Positions 32,030 through 40,663 of a stretch of DNA of 64,000 bases are shown in pieces. A model generated the notes under the pieces. The model was not told the DNA's origin and did no database searches. It saw only the letters and a list, made by a program, of their open reading frames with translations. The position numbers were made by a program, and so were the translations under genes. The number at the start of each line of letters is the position of its first letter. Within the stretch, counting starts at the first letter, position 1. The stretch comes from Rhodobacter sp. (GTDB lineage: Bacteria; Pseudomonadota; Alphaproteobacteria; Rhodobacterales; Rhodobacteraceae). Location: positions 248,001 to 312,000 of the forward strand of contig JACKKF010000006.1 in assembly GCA_020637555.1 (NCBI GenBank), written 5' to 3'.

Positions 32030-32434
32030 TCAGGGGTGGGGGCCGGCACCGTCGGCGTAGCTGACAACCTCGTATTCGACGCCGTTGTCGTCGTCGAAAT
32101 AGAACCGGCGGCCGGGCTCGTAATCGGCATGGCTGTGCGGGGTGAACCCGGCGGCCCGGACGCGGGCTTCGGCGGTGTCGAGGTCCGCGACCACCACGCC
32201 GACATGGTTCAGCCCGCCGATGGTGTCATAGCTGGCCGCGCGTGCCGGGTTCGGGGCCTCGGCGGGGCAGTAGAGCGCCAGGTAACTGTCTTCGCCGCCC
32301 ACGTGGATCGTGAAACCGTCGCCCTTGGCCGGCCCTTGCCAGCGGATGCGCCAGCCAAAGACCTCGTGCATCCAGCGCGCGGTGGCGGCGGGGTCGCGGA
32401 CGGTCAGGTTCGCGTGTTCCAGCGTTGCGGTCAT
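32030..32434 (-). CDS. VOC-superfamily (glyoxalase/bleomycin resistance-like) protein
   Basis: 134 residues forming the paired beta-alpha-beta-beta-beta modules of the vicinal oxygen chelate fold: TLEHANLTVRDPAATARWMHEVFGWRI, then GGLNHVGVVVADLDTAEARVRAAGF and FYFDDDNGVEYEVVSY with a closing metal-site Glu. The reaction is unknown; members include glyoxalases and thiol- or metal-dependent detoxifying enzymes. It is divergent from soxR with a SoxR-box-like palindrome between, so redox-stress control is likely. Confidence 0.87.
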   Translation of the reverse strand: MTATLEHANLTVRDPAATARWMHEVFGWRIRWQGPAKGDGFTIHVGGEDSYLALYCPAEAPNPARAASYDTIGGLNHVGVVVADLDTAEARVRAAGFTPHSHADYEPGRRFYFDDDNGVEYEVVSYADGAGPHP

Positions 32435-32479
32435 GCTCGGTCCTCTCTGATTCGGTGTTGCGTCGGGGAAGCGTAATTT

Positions 32480-32495
32480 CTAAAGCTGACTTTAG
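32480..32495. promoter_or_regulatory. Candidate SoxR operator
   Basis: Perfect inverted repeat CTAAAG (32480-32485) / CTTTAG (32490-32495) around CTGA, between the divergent VOC and soxR genes and 17 bases before the soxR ATG. MerR-family regulators bind such short dyads between the -35 and -10 boxes. Confidence 0.65.
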
Positions 32496-32512
32496 GTCAA
32501 GAGGTGAGGCGC

Positions 32513-32989
32513 ATGGCAGAACCACAGGCACGACAGGCATCGCAGCGGGGGCTGTCCATCGGCGCGCTTGCCGAGCGGACGGGCCTCGCGGTGTCGGCGA
32601 TCCGCTATTACGAGACCCAGGGCCTGGTCAGTGCCTGGCGCAACGCGGGCGGGCAGCGGCGCTTTGCCCGTGCTGACATCCGGCGTCTCAGCTTCGTGAT
32701 GATCGCGCAGCAGTTCGGCGTTTCCCTGTCTGAAATCCGGGACTTGCTGGATGAACTGCCCGGCGGCCGCACCCCCACACCGCAGGACTGGGCGCACATC
32801 AGCACCCGGTTTCGCGCCCGTCTTGATCAGCGGATCGAAACGCTGGAACGGCTGCGCGACAACCTCGACGGCTGCATCGGCTGCGGCTGTCTGAGCCTGC
32901 CGAAATGCAGCCTCTACAACCCCGAGGACCGCGCGCACGGTCAGGGCAGCGGTCCCCGCTATCTGATGGGCGACACGCCCGGGCTATAG
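32513..32989 (+). CDS. soxR: Redox-sensitive MerR-family activator SoxR
   Basis: 158 residues. MerR HTH at 14-60 (LSIGALAERTGLAVSAIRYYETQGLV, then RNAGGQRRFARADIRRL), a dimerisation helix, and the [2Fe-2S] ligands Cys121, Cys124, Cys126 and Cys132 in CIGCGCLSLPKC, exactly the SoxR CX2CXCX5C pattern. It senses redox-active compounds. The ATG at 32513 is preferred to an upstream GTG. No soxS gene is present; as in other non-enteric bacteria, SoxR probably acts directly on neighbours such as the VOC gene. Confidence 0.95.
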   Translation: MAEPQARQASQRGLSIGALAERTGLAVSAIRYYETQGLVSAWRNAGGQRRFARADIRRLSFVMIAQQFGVSLSEIRDLLDELPGGRTPTPQDWAHISTRFRARLDQRIETLERLRDNLDGCIGCGCLSLPKCSLYNPEDRAHGQGSGPRYLMGDTPGL

Positions 32990-33119
32990 GGAACCCCTGT
33001 CAATCGCGGCAATGCAGCATTCTGACGTCCGGTCTGCATTGACCAGAACGTATCCCTGAGGGTATTCCCCACGAAACAATATTGCGCCACACGGCAGCCC
33101 CAGGGTCAGAGGAGCCACC

Positions 33120-34763
33120 ATGTCCGAGATCGAACGCGAAGCGATGGAATACGATGTCGTCATCGTCGGCGCGGGCCCTGCGGGCCTGTCGGCGGCGATC
33201 CGACTCAAGCAACTCGACGCGGATCTGCAGGTCGTGGTGCTGGAGAAGGGCTCGGAAGTGGGCGCGCATATCCTCTCGGGTGCCGTGCTGGACCCCTCGG
33301 GTCTGACCCGGCTGATGCCCGACTGGAAGGACAAGGGCGCGCCGCTGAACGTCCCCGTGCGCGAGGACAATTTCTATATGATGGGCGAGGCCGGGCAGAT
33401 CCGCGTGCCCAACTGGCCGATGCCGCCGCTGATGTCGAACCACGGCAACTATATCGTCAGCATGGGCAACGTCACCCGCTGGATGGCCGAGCAGGCCGAG
33501 GCGCTGGGCGTCGAGATCTTCCCGGGCATGTCGGCCAGCGAACTGGTCTATGACGGTGATCGGGTGAAGGGTGTCGTGGCTGGCGAGTTCGGCAAGGAAG
33601 CCGACGGCACCGCGGGCCCGAACTATGAACCGGGGATGGAGCTGCACGGCAAATACGTGTTCATCGCCGAGGGTGTGCGCGGCTCGCTGGCCAAGCAGGT
33701 CATGGCGAAATACGAGCTGTCCAAGGGCCACTGCCCGCAGAAATTCGGCATCGGCATGAAGGAGATCTGGGAGATCGACCCGGCCAAGCACCGCGAGGGC
33801 ACGGTCACCCACACGATGGGCTGGCCGCTGGGCGGCAATGCCGGCGGTGGCAGCTTCATCTATCACTTCGAGAACAATCAGGTGATGATCGGCTTCGTGG
33901 TCCACCTGAACTATGAGAATCCGCACCTCTATCCCTACATGGAGTTCCAGCGGTTCAAGCATCACCCTATGGTCGCCGAGCTGCTGGAAGGCGGCAAGCG
34001 CGTGGCCTATGGCGCGCGGGCGATCAGTGAGGGCGGCTGGCAGTCGGTGCCAAAGGTGACCTTCCCGGGCGGTGTGTTGCTGGGGTGCTCGGCCGGTCTG
34101 GTCAACGTGCCGCGCATCAAGGGCAACCACAACGCCATGCATTCGGGCATCGAGGCCGCCGAGGCCGCCCATGCCGCGCTGCAGGCGGGGCGCGAGGGCG
34201 ACGAACTGACGGCCTATGAACAGACCCTGCGCTCGGGCCCGGTTGGCAAGGATCTGAAGAAGGTCCGCAACGTCAAGCCGATGTGGTCCAAATGGGGGCT
34301 GGTGCCGTCGCTGGCCTTCGGCGGCCTCGACATGTGGACCAACACGCTGGGCTTCTCGCTGTTCGGCACGCTGCGCCACGGCAAGACCGACGCCGCCGCC
34401 ACCGGCGAGGCCGCCAAGTTCAAGCCGATCGACTATCCCAAGCCCGACGGCAAGCTGTCCTTCGACCGGCTGACCAACGTCAGCTTTAGCTTCACCAACC
34501 ACGAGGAATCGCAGCCCTGCCACCTGCGGCTCAAGGATCCGTCGATCCCGATCGCGGTGAACCTGCCGAAATACGCCGAACCCGCGCAGCGATATTGCCC
34601 GGCCGGCGTCTATGAGGTGGTGGAAAAGGACGGCAAGCCCGAGTTCGTGATCAACTTCCAGAACTGCGTGCACTGCAAGACCTGCGACATCAAGGATCCC
34701 AGCCAGAACATCACCTGGACCACGCCCCAGGGCGGCGACGGGCCGAACTATCCGAACATGTAA
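33120..34763 (+). CDS. Electron transfer flavoprotein-ubiquinone oxidoreductase
   Basis: 547 residues, full length for ETF-QO. FAD-binding YDVVIVGAGPAGLSAAIRLKQ at the N-terminus, the quinone/membrane-binding middle section (GWPLGGNAGGGSFIYHFEN), and a C-terminal ferredoxin-like domain with ligands in RYCPAGVYE and NCVHCKTCDIKDPSQNI for one [4Fe-4S] cluster. It passes electrons from ETF, and thus from acyl-CoA dehydrogenases such as the one at 25665, into the ubiquinone pool at the inner membrane. Confidence 0.97.
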   Translation: MSEIEREAMEYDVVIVGAGPAGLSAAIRLKQLDADLQVVVLEKGSEVGAHILSGAVLDPSGLTRLMPDWKDKGAPLNVPVREDNFYMMGEAGQIRVPNWPMPPLMSNHGNYIVSMGNVTRWMAEQAEALGVEIFPGMSASELVYDGDRVKGVVAGEFGKEADGTAGPNYEPGMELHGKYVFIAEGVRGSLAKQVMAKYELSKGHCPQKFGIGMKEIWEIDPAKHREGTVTHTMGWPLGGNAGGGSFIYHFENNQVMIGFVVHLNYENPHLYPYMEFQRFKHHPMVAELLEGGKRVAYGARAISEGGWQSVPKVTFPGGVLLGCSAGLVNVPRIKGNHNAMHSGIEAAEAAHAALQAGREGDELTAYEQTLRSGPVGKDLKKVRNVKPMWSKWGLVPSLAFGGLDMWTNTLGFSLFGTLRHGKTDAAATGEAAKFKPIDYPKPDGKLSFDRLTNVSFSFTNHEESQPCHLRLKDPSIPIAVNLPKYAEPAQRYCPAGVYEVVEKDGKPEFVINFQNCVHCKTCDIKDPSQNITWTTPQGGDGPNYPNM

Positions 34764-34784
34764 GGCTCGCGTTTGCGTGAACGG

Positions 34785-34818
34785 CGGGGCGGCAGGGCGC
34801 ATTGCCCTTGCCGCCCCG
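34785..34818 (+). terminator. Hairpin terminator after ETF-QO
   Basis: Long GC stem cggggcggca-gggc (34785-34798) with gcccttgccgccccg (34804-34818), one bulge, five-base loop, 22 bases after the stop. Weak T content follows (tctcgtt). Confidence 0.65.
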
Positions 34819-34864
34819 TCTCGTTACACCTTTGGGAAACCTGCGCGCGCCCCGGGAGACTGCC

Positions 34865-36580
34865 TTGCCCCGCATCCGAACCCTCCGCTCGACCGTTTCG
34901 GCCCTGCTGGTCGCCGCAGCCCTCGCCCCTTGGCCGGCCCCGGCCCCCGCGCAGGGGTTGGCCGGCGCGTTCCTCGCGGCGCGTCTCGCTGGTGAACAGA
35001 ACGATTTCCTGGCCTCGACGCGATATCTCGAACGGATCCTGGAAACCGACCCCGAGAACCTGGCCACCCTCGAAGGGGTGACCGTTTCGGCCTTTTCCGC
35101 GGGGCTCTTCGATGCGGCCCAGAGCCATGCCGAAACGCTGGTCCGTCTGGACCCGGAAAGCCGCATCGCCTCGATGGTGCTGATGAGCGAGGGGTTCGCC
35201 CGCGGCGATTACGACCAGGTCGCCACGATTTCGGACGGCGGCGCCGAGGTGCATCCGCTGATCGACGGGCTGGCACGGGCCTGGGCCAAGCTGGGGCAGG
35301 GCAGCATGTCCGAGGCGCTGGACCTGCTCGATGAGACCTCGACACAGGAGGGCATGCAGGCCTTTGCCCTCTATTGCCGGGCGCTGGCGCTGGCGCTTGT
35401 CGGGGATGCCGAAGGGGCGCTGGCGATCCTCGAAGATCCGGCAACCGGCGTATCCGGCTCGCTGAACCGGCGCGGCTATATCGCCTATGCGCAATTGCTG
35501 GGTCTGGTCGAGCGATTCGACGACGCCATCGCGATGATCGACCGGGTCTTTGCAGGATCGACCGACCCGCGGCTGGCGGACATGCGCGCGGCCTACGAGA
35601 CCCAGCAGGCGGTGCCGTTCGACGTGATCGACAGCCCCGCGCAGGGCATGGCCGAGGTCTATGCGGTGATGGCCAGCGCGATGCGCTCGACCCAGAGCCC
35701 GCACGAGGCGCTGATCTATGCGCAGGCGGCGGTGCACATCAACCCGGCCCTGAGCGATGCGCAGCTGTTGATCGGGCAGCTGTTCGAGGAACTGGAGCAG
35801 CCGCAGATGGCCGCCGCCGCCTATGAGCGGATCCCGCAGGGCGACGTGTTCGCGATGGCGGCGCAGATGGGGCGGGCGCAGGTCCTCGAAGGTCTGGGCC
35901 AGGTCGACGAGGCGATCGCCATCCTGACCCGCACCGCGGCCGACAACCCCGACTCGTTCACCGCGCAGCAGGTTCTGGCCGATTTCCTGCGCCGGGCCGA
36001 CCGCCACGACGAGGCGATCGTTGCCTATTCGCGCGGCCTGGACCTGATGGCCGAGCGTGGCGTCGAGCCAGGCTGGCAGACCTATTTCTCGCGCGCGGTG
36101 TCCTATGAGCGCACCGGCCAGTGGCCCCTGGCCGAGGCCGATTTCCGCACCGCGCTCGAAATCGAGCCGGATCAGCCCTCGGTGCTGAACTATCTTGGTT
36201 ATTCGCTGGTCGAACGCGGCGAGAACCTCGACGAGGCGCTGGCGATGATCGAACGTGCGGTGCGTGGCGAGCCTGACAGCGGCTATATCGTCGACAGCCT
36301 CGCCTGGGCGCTGTTCCGGCTGGGCCATTACGATCAGGCCGTGCCGCATATGGAACGCGCGGTGGAACTGGCGCCGACCGACCCGATCCTCAACGACCAT
36401 CTGGGCGATGTCTATTGGGCGGTCAGTCGCTATCGCGAGGCGCGGTTCCAATGGCGGCGGGCGCTGTCCTTCGGGCCGAATGACGACATGGACGAGAGCC
36501 GTATCCGCCGCAAGCTCGAGGTCGGTCTGGACGCGGTGCGTGCCGAAGAAGGGCTGCCGCCCCTGCACCCGGAGCACTGA
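34865..36580 (+). CDS. Exported tetratricopeptide-repeat protein
   Basis: 571 residues from a TTG start at 34865, chosen because gggag (34854-34858) is six bases upstream and a signal peptide follows at once (RIRTLRSTVSALLVAAALAPWPAPAPAQG). The mature protein is a chain of TPR-like helical pairs; clear ones include VLNYLGYSLVERGENLDEALAMIERAV and SLAWALFRLGHYDQAVPHMERAVELAP (about 455-525). TPR arrays carry protein-protein contacts; this one would act in the periplasm or at the envelope. It is coupled to ispE (TGATG overlap). Confidence 0.88.
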   Translation: MPRIRTLRSTVSALLVAAALAPWPAPAPAQGLAGAFLAARLAGEQNDFLASTRYLERILETDPENLATLEGVTVSAFSAGLFDAAQSHAETLVRLDPESRIASMVLMSEGFARGDYDQVATISDGGAEVHPLIDGLARAWAKLGQGSMSEALDLLDETSTQEGMQAFALYCRALALALVGDAEGALAILEDPATGVSGSLNRRGYIAYAQLLGLVERFDDAIAMIDRVFAGSTDPRLADMRAAYETQQAVPFDVIDSPAQGMAEVYAVMASAMRSTQSPHEALIYAQAAVHINPALSDAQLLIGQLFEELEQPQMAAAAYERIPQGDVFAMAAQMGRAQVLEGLGQVDEAIAILTRTAADNPDSFTAQQVLADFLRRADRHDEAIVAYSRGLDLMAERGVEPGWQTYFSRAVSYERTGQWPLAEADFRTALEIEPDQPSVLNYLGYSLVERGENLDEALAMIERAVRGEPDSGYIVDSLAWALFRLGHYDQAVPHMERAVELAPTDPILNDHLGDVYWAVSRYREARFQWRRALSFGPNDDMDESRIRRKLEVGLDAVRAEEGLPPLHPEH

Positions 36581-37422
36581 TGCCCGCGACCTCCCGGCTG
36601 GCCCCGGCCAAGATCAACCTGACCCTGCACGTCACCGGGCAGCGCGCCGATGGCTATCACCTGCTCGATTCGTTGGTCGTCTTTACCGAGGCCGGGGATC
36701 GCGTCGCGCTGGATGGCGGCGGGCCGGGGCTGCGGTTGAGCGGCCCGCAGGCCGCCGCGCTGGATGGCGAGGGCGACAACCTGGTGTTGCGCGCGGCTCG
36801 GCTGATCGGCGCGGGCGATGCCGGGCTGGCGCTGGACAAACGGTTGCCGGTGGCCTCGGGAATGGGTGGTGGCTCGTCGGATGCGGCGGCGGCGTTGCAC
36901 CTGCTGGCCGAAACCCGTGACCTGTCCCTGCCCGACACCGCGGCGCTGATGACGCTGGGCGCCGACCTGCCGGTTTGCATGGCCGCCCCGGCGCCGAGCC
37001 GGATGCGTGGACTGGGCGAACAGGTGGCCCCGGTTGGCGGCGTGCCGGCGCTCTGGCTGGTGCTGGTGAACCCGGGGCAGGGCCTGTCCACCCCGGCCGT
37101 CTTCAAGGCGCTGAGCCACAAGCAGAACCCGCCGATGCCCGTCGAATTGCCGCGATGGCCGGATCCGGCGGCGCTCTGCGACTGGCTGGCTGGCCAGCGC
37201 AACGATCTGCAGGCCCCGGCTCAGGCCCTGGTGCCTGCCGTGGGGCAGGTTCTGGCCGGCCTGTCGGCGCAACCGGGTTGCCTGCTGGCGCGCATGACCG
37301 GATCGGGGGCGACCTGTTTCGGGATCTTCCGGGATCAGCCGACCGCCACCGCTGCCGAAACCGCGCTGGCGCGGCCGGGCTGGTTCACCGCTGTGACCCG
37401 CAGCTCCGCGTCGGTCAGTTGA
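36580..37422 (+). CDS. ispE: 4-diphosphocytidyl-2-C-methyl-D-erythritol kinase IspE
   Basis: 280 residues. GHMP kinase with substrate motif LAPAKINLTLHVTGQRADGYHLLDSL at the start and ATP loop PVASGMGGGSSDAAAALHLL at about 89-108. It phosphorylates CDP-methylerythritol in the MEP isoprenoid pathway. Its 3' end overlaps the convergent prenyl synthase gene by eight bases, so two isoprenoid genes end tail to tail. Confidence 0.95.
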   Translation: MPATSRLAPAKINLTLHVTGQRADGYHLLDSLVVFTEAGDRVALDGGGPGLRLSGPQAAALDGEGDNLVLRAARLIGAGDAGLALDKRLPVASGMGGGSSDAAAALHLLAETRDLSLPDTAALMTLGADLPVCMAAPAPSRMRGLGEQVAPVGGVPALWLVLVNPGQGLSTPAVFKALSHKQNPPMPVELPRWPDPAALCDWLAGQRNDLQAPAQALVPAVGQVLAGLSAQPGCLLARMTGSGATCFGIFRDQPTATAAETALARPGWFTAVTRSSASVS

Positions 37423-38410
37423 CGCGCTCGACCACGAAATCCGCCAGATCGGCCAGGGTGGCGCGCAGCGGATGGTCCGGCGCGCCGTCCAGCGATTCCC
37501 GCGCGCGCCCGGCCCAGTCCAGCGCCGTCTGCCGCGTGCTCTCCAGCGTGCCGTGGCGCGCCAGCAGCGCCATCGCCTGATCCAGATCGCCGTCGGCCTG
37601 CTGGCCCTTGCCGATGGTGCGCTCCCAAAAGGCGCGCTCGGTGGCGTCAGCCGCGGCGATCGCGCGGATCACTGGCAGCGTCAGCTTGCCCTCTCGGAAA
37701 TCGTCGCCCAGGTTCTTGCCGAGCCCATCGCCCGCACCGCCGTAATCCAGATAGTCGTCGACGATCTGAAAGCAGATCCCCAGCGCATCGCCATAGGCGA
37801 ACAGCGCGCGGGTCACCGCATCCGGCGCGCCGGCGATCACCGGGCCGACCTCCATCGCAGCGGAAAACAGCGCCGCCGTCTTGCCGCGGATCACGTTGAA
37901 ATAGGTCGCTTCGGTGGTGGCGATGTTCTGCGCCGCGGTCAGCTGCAACACCTCGCCCTCGGCGATCACCGCCGAGGCATCGGCCAGGATCGTCAGCGCC
38001 TGCAGATTGCCGGGTTCGACCATCAACCGGAAAGCCCGCGCGAACAGATAGTCGCCCACCAGCACGCTGGACTTGTTGTCCCACAACAGGTTCGCCGTCG
38101 GCCGCCCGCGCCGCTGCCGGCTTTCGTCCACCACATCGTCGTGCAGCAAGGTCGCGGTGTGAATGAACTCGACCGTCGCCGCCAGCTTGATATGCGCGTC
38201 GCCCTCGTATCCGCACATCCGCGCCGCGGCCAGGGTCATCATCGGCCGGATGCGCTTGCCACCGGCCTCGATCAGATGCGCCGTCACCTCGGGGATGCGC
38301 GGCGCGTTCTCCGAGGTCATGCGTTCGCGGATCAGCGTGTTGACCCGCTGCATATCCTCCTCCAAAGCGGCGGAGAGGCGGTCGAGCGGGGTGGCGGCAG
38401 TGATCGTCAT
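37415..38410 (-). CDS. ispB: Polyprenyl (octa/decaprenyl) diphosphate synthase
   Basis: 331 residues from the ATG at 38410. Trans-isoprenyl synthase with GGKRIRPMMTLAAARMCGY, first Asp-rich motif LLHDDVVDESRQRRGRPTAN and second motif FQIVDDYLDYGG. It makes the long polyprenyl tail of ubiquinone (ten units is usual in this group; chain length cannot be read here). Divergent from the DUF2007 gene with 54 bases between starts. Confidence 0.93.
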   Translation of the reverse strand: MTITAATPLDRLSAALEEDMQRVNTLIRERMTSENAPRIPEVTAHLIEAGGKRIRPMMTLAAARMCGYEGDAHIKLAATVEFIHTATLLHDDVVDESRQRRGRPTANLLWDNKSSVLVGDYLFARAFRLMVEPGNLQALTILADASAVIAEGEVLQLTAAQNIATTEATYFNVIRGKTAALFSAAMEVGPVIAGAPDAVTRALFAYGDALGICFQIVDDYLDYGGAGDGLGKNLGDDFREGKLTLPVIRAIAAADATERAFWERTIGKGQQADGDLDQAMALLARHGTLESTRQTALDWAGRARESLDGAPDHPLRATLADLADFVVERVN

Positions 38411-38429
38411 GGGCAGTGGAAACCCTGCT

Positions 38430-38458
38430 TTGACAAGCCCTTGGGCTTGCCGTTTAGT
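38430..38458 (+). promoter_or_regulatory. Strong promoter of the DUF2007-trmN6 operon with overlapping palindrome
   Basis: TTGACA (38430-38435) and TTTAGT (38453-38458) at 17-bp spacing. An inverted repeat CAAGCCC/GGGCTTG (38434-38449) overlaps the spacer. Only six bases separate the -10 box from the ATG at 38465, which suggests a leaderless or nearly leaderless transcript. Confidence 0.55.
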
Positions 38459-38464
38459 GTGGAC

Positions 38465-38668
38465 ATGAAAGAGCTTCTGCGCACGTCCGATCCCACGATC
38501 ATCCCCTTCGCCACGGCCCTTCTTGCGGCCGAAGGTATAGAGGCCTTTGCCGTGGACGTCCATATGAGCGCGCTGTCCATCGTGCCTCAGCGGTTGATGG
38601 TGCGCGACGAGAACCTGTTCATGGCCCGGGTGATCCTGCGCGACAACGGAATCGCCCTGGATGACTGA
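38465..38668 (+). CDS. DUF2007-family small protein
   Basis: 67 residues, MKELLRTSDPTIIPFATALLAAEGIEAFAVDVHMS then the RLMVRDENLFMARVIL strand, a match to the small DUF2007 putative signal-transducing fold. The biochemical role is unknown. It has no Shine-Dalgarno and may be leaderless. Its last eight bases overlap trmN6. Confidence 0.85.
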   Translation: MKELLRTSDPTIIPFATALLAAEGIEAFAVDVHMSALSIVPQRLMVRDENLFMARVILRDNGIALDD

Positions 38669-39416
38669 CGCGCCGGCCGAGGTCACACGCGACGTTTTCC
38701 TGGGGGGGGCGCTGTCGATCGTGCAGCCCCGGACCGGGTATCGCGCGGCCACCGACCCGATCCTTCTGGCCGCCGCCGTTGCCGCCTTGCCCGGGCAATC
38801 GGTGCTGGAACTGGGCTGCGGCGTCGGTGTCGCGCTGCTGGCCTTGGGGCGGCGGGTGCCGGGGCTTGATCTCGTCGGGGTCGAGCGCATGGCGGGCTAT
38901 GCCGAACTGGCGCAGCGCAACGCCGCGGCGAACGGCATTGCTGCGCAGATTACCTGCGCCGATCTCGTGGCGCTGCCGGCACAGCTCAGGCGCGCCTTTG
39001 ACCATGTGCTGATCAACCCGCCCTATTATCCGCCGACCGCCCCTGCCGCCGCGGACCCCGGCCGCGCCGCCGCCCTGCGCGAAGAGACGCCGCTGGCGCT
39101 CTGGGTCGAGGTGGCGATGAAACGGCTGCGGCCCGGCGGGTATCTGACGATGATCCATCTGGCGGAACGCTTGCCGGCGATTCTGGCGGCGCTCGACGGG
39201 CGCGCCGGAGCGATCGCCGTGCGGCCGCTGGCGCCGCGCGCGGGGCGGGACGCCGGCCGTGTGCTGGTGCGGGCCCGCAAGGGCGCGCGTGGGCCGTTTC
39301 GCCTGCTGGCCCCGCTGGTGATGCATGACGGTGACCGCCATCGGCAGGATGGCGACGATTTCACGCCCGCCGCACAGGCTGTCCTGCGCGACGGCGCGGC
39401 GCTCTCCTGGACGTGA
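38661..39416 (+). CDS. trmN6: tRNA1(Val) (adenine37-N6)-methyltransferase-like protein
   Basis: 251 residues. Class I SAM methyltransferase: motif I VLELGCGVGVALLALGRR, acidic strand LDLVGVERMAGYAELAQRNAAAN, and the N6-adenine methylase tetrad NPPY in HVLINPPYYPP. This is the YfiC/TrmN6 pattern; the natural substrate is adenine 37 of tRNA-Val in E. coli. Coupled to the DUF2007 gene by overlap. Confidence 0.88.
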   Translation: MTDAPAEVTRDVFLGGALSIVQPRTGYRAATDPILLAAAVAALPGQSVLELGCGVGVALLALGRRVPGLDLVGVERMAGYAELAQRNAAANGIAAQITCADLVALPAQLRRAFDHVLINPPYYPPTAPAAADPGRAAALREETPLALWVEVAMKRLRPGGYLTMIHLAERLPAILAALDGRAGAIAVRPLAPRAGRDAGRVLVRARKGARGPFRLLAPLVMHDGDRHRQDGDDFTPAAQAVLRDGAALSWT

Positions 39417-39533
39417 TCATGGCCCCCAACCCATGCGTCGAATTATCCGCACTTCGGGTTCGGGTTTCGTGTGACAAACAGATGAAACTGTGCTGCAATC
39501 TTTCCTACGGACACCCGTAACAGGAGGATAATC

Positions 39534-39701
39534 ATGTCGCTGACTTCGCATCTTCAGGAACTGCGTCGCCGTCACGAGGCTCTCACCCAGAAGGTGGAAG
39601 AGGCGCAACGATCGCCTGGCTTCGATGACCTCGCGATCGCCGAGATGAAGAAGCAGAAGCTCAAGCTGAAGGAAGAAATCACGCGCCTCGCGGCCGAGTG
39701 A
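39534..39701 (+). CDS. DUF465/YdcH-family small coiled-coil protein
   Basis: 55 residues, almost all helical: MSLTSHLQELRRRHEALTQK followed by EMKKQKLKLKEEITRLAAE. This matches the DUF465 (YdcH) family of small proteins of unknown role. Ribosome site caggagg lies eight bases upstream. Its 3' end overlaps the convergent EamA gene by 23 bases. Confidence 0.87.
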   Translation: MSLTSHLQELRRRHEALTQKVEEAQRSPGFDDLAIAEMKKQKLKLKEEITRLAAE

Positions 39702-40572
39702 CCTTTCTCCCGGCGCGCGCGGCCAGCGCCGCGCCGCCGGTGATCAGGGCTGCCGCCAATGCCAGCGTCAGGCTGGCATTGGCGAGGCCCGCCAGAACCA
39801 GGGCGAGGGTCGACAACAGCGGGGCCGCATAGGATGCGGTTCCCAAAAGCTGAATGTCCCCGGCCTTGACGCCCACATCCCACGTATAGAACGCCAGCCC
39901 CACCGGTCCCAGCCCCAGCGCCAGGATCGCCAGCCAGCCGGTCGTCGAGGCCGGCCAGACGGTCTCTTCCAGGCCCAGATGCGCCAGCGCCGACAACACC
40001 GCCGTCGCCAGGCAGGTCACCACCACCGCGCTGGTCGGCACGGCGCCCAGCCGCCGTGAACCCAACGAATAGCCCGCCCAAGTCAGCGCCGCGACAAAGG
40101 CCACGACATAGCCGGCGATCGACCCTGAAACCGCCCCCATCCCGCCGGCGACGATCAACGCCGCGCCGAGAAAGGCTAGCACCGCCCCCGCGACATGCCC
40201 CGGTCGCAGCACCTCGCCCGGCATCAGCCCCGAACCCAGCACGATGAACAGCGGCCACAGATAACAGATCAGCCCGGCCTCGGCCGGTGGTGCCAGCCGC
40301 AGGGCCGTGAAATAGAGGAAATGATAGCCGAAAAGACCAGCTGTGCCAAAGGCATAGGCGCGCAGCGGCACCTTGCGCAACGCCCCCAAGCCACCGCTCA
40401 GCAGCAGCCACAGCGCGCCTACCGCGCCGCCCACGGCAAAGGTCAGCGCCGACAAGAGAAACGGCGGCACCGGCGCGCTGGCAACCGTGAACAGCGCCAG
40501 CAGCGACCACAGCGCCACCGCCGAGAATCCGATCGCCGTCGCGCGGCCCCTGCTTTCCTGAAGCGGTTTCAT
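39679..40572 (-). CDS. EamA/DMT-family transporter (YddG-like)
   Basis: 297 residues from the ATG at 40572, with ten hydrophobic segments forming two five-helix EamA repeats. ATAIGFSAVALWSLLALFTVASAPVPPFLLSALTF opens the first; YVVAFVAALTWAGYSLGSRRLG opens the second. YddG-like members export aromatic amino acids, but the substrate is not deducible here. Confidence 0.87.
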   Translation of the reverse strand: MKPLQESRGRATAIGFSAVALWSLLALFTVASAPVPPFLLSALTFAVGGAVGALWLLLSGGLGALRKVPLRAYAFGTAGLFGYHFLYFTALRLAPPAEAGLICYLWPLFIVLGSGLMPGEVLRPGHVAGAVLAFLGAALIVAGGMGAVSGSIAGYVVAFVAALTWAGYSLGSRRLGAVPTSAVVVTCLATAVLSALAHLGLEETVWPASTTGWLAILALGLGPVGLAFYTWDVGVKAGDIQLLGTASYAAPLLSTLALVLAGLANASLTLALAAALITGGAALAARAGRKVTRPRGA

Positions 40573-40598
40573 CTTGCCGACAATACGCCGGGGGTGAA

Positions 40599-40635
40599 TT
40601 TTCGCCAGAGGCGAAAAGAGGGGGCAGCGCCCCCT
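40599..40635 (-). terminator. Double hairpin terminator after phbB
   Basis: Two stems: ttttcgcc/ggcgaaaa (40599-40617, three-base loop) and agggggc/gccccct (40619-40635). On the minus strand the GC stem is followed by CTTTTCGCC, giving a usable T-run for phbB transcripts. Confidence 0.6.
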
Positions 40636-40663
40636 CCCTCGGTTCTGTTCCGGTGCCGTCGGG

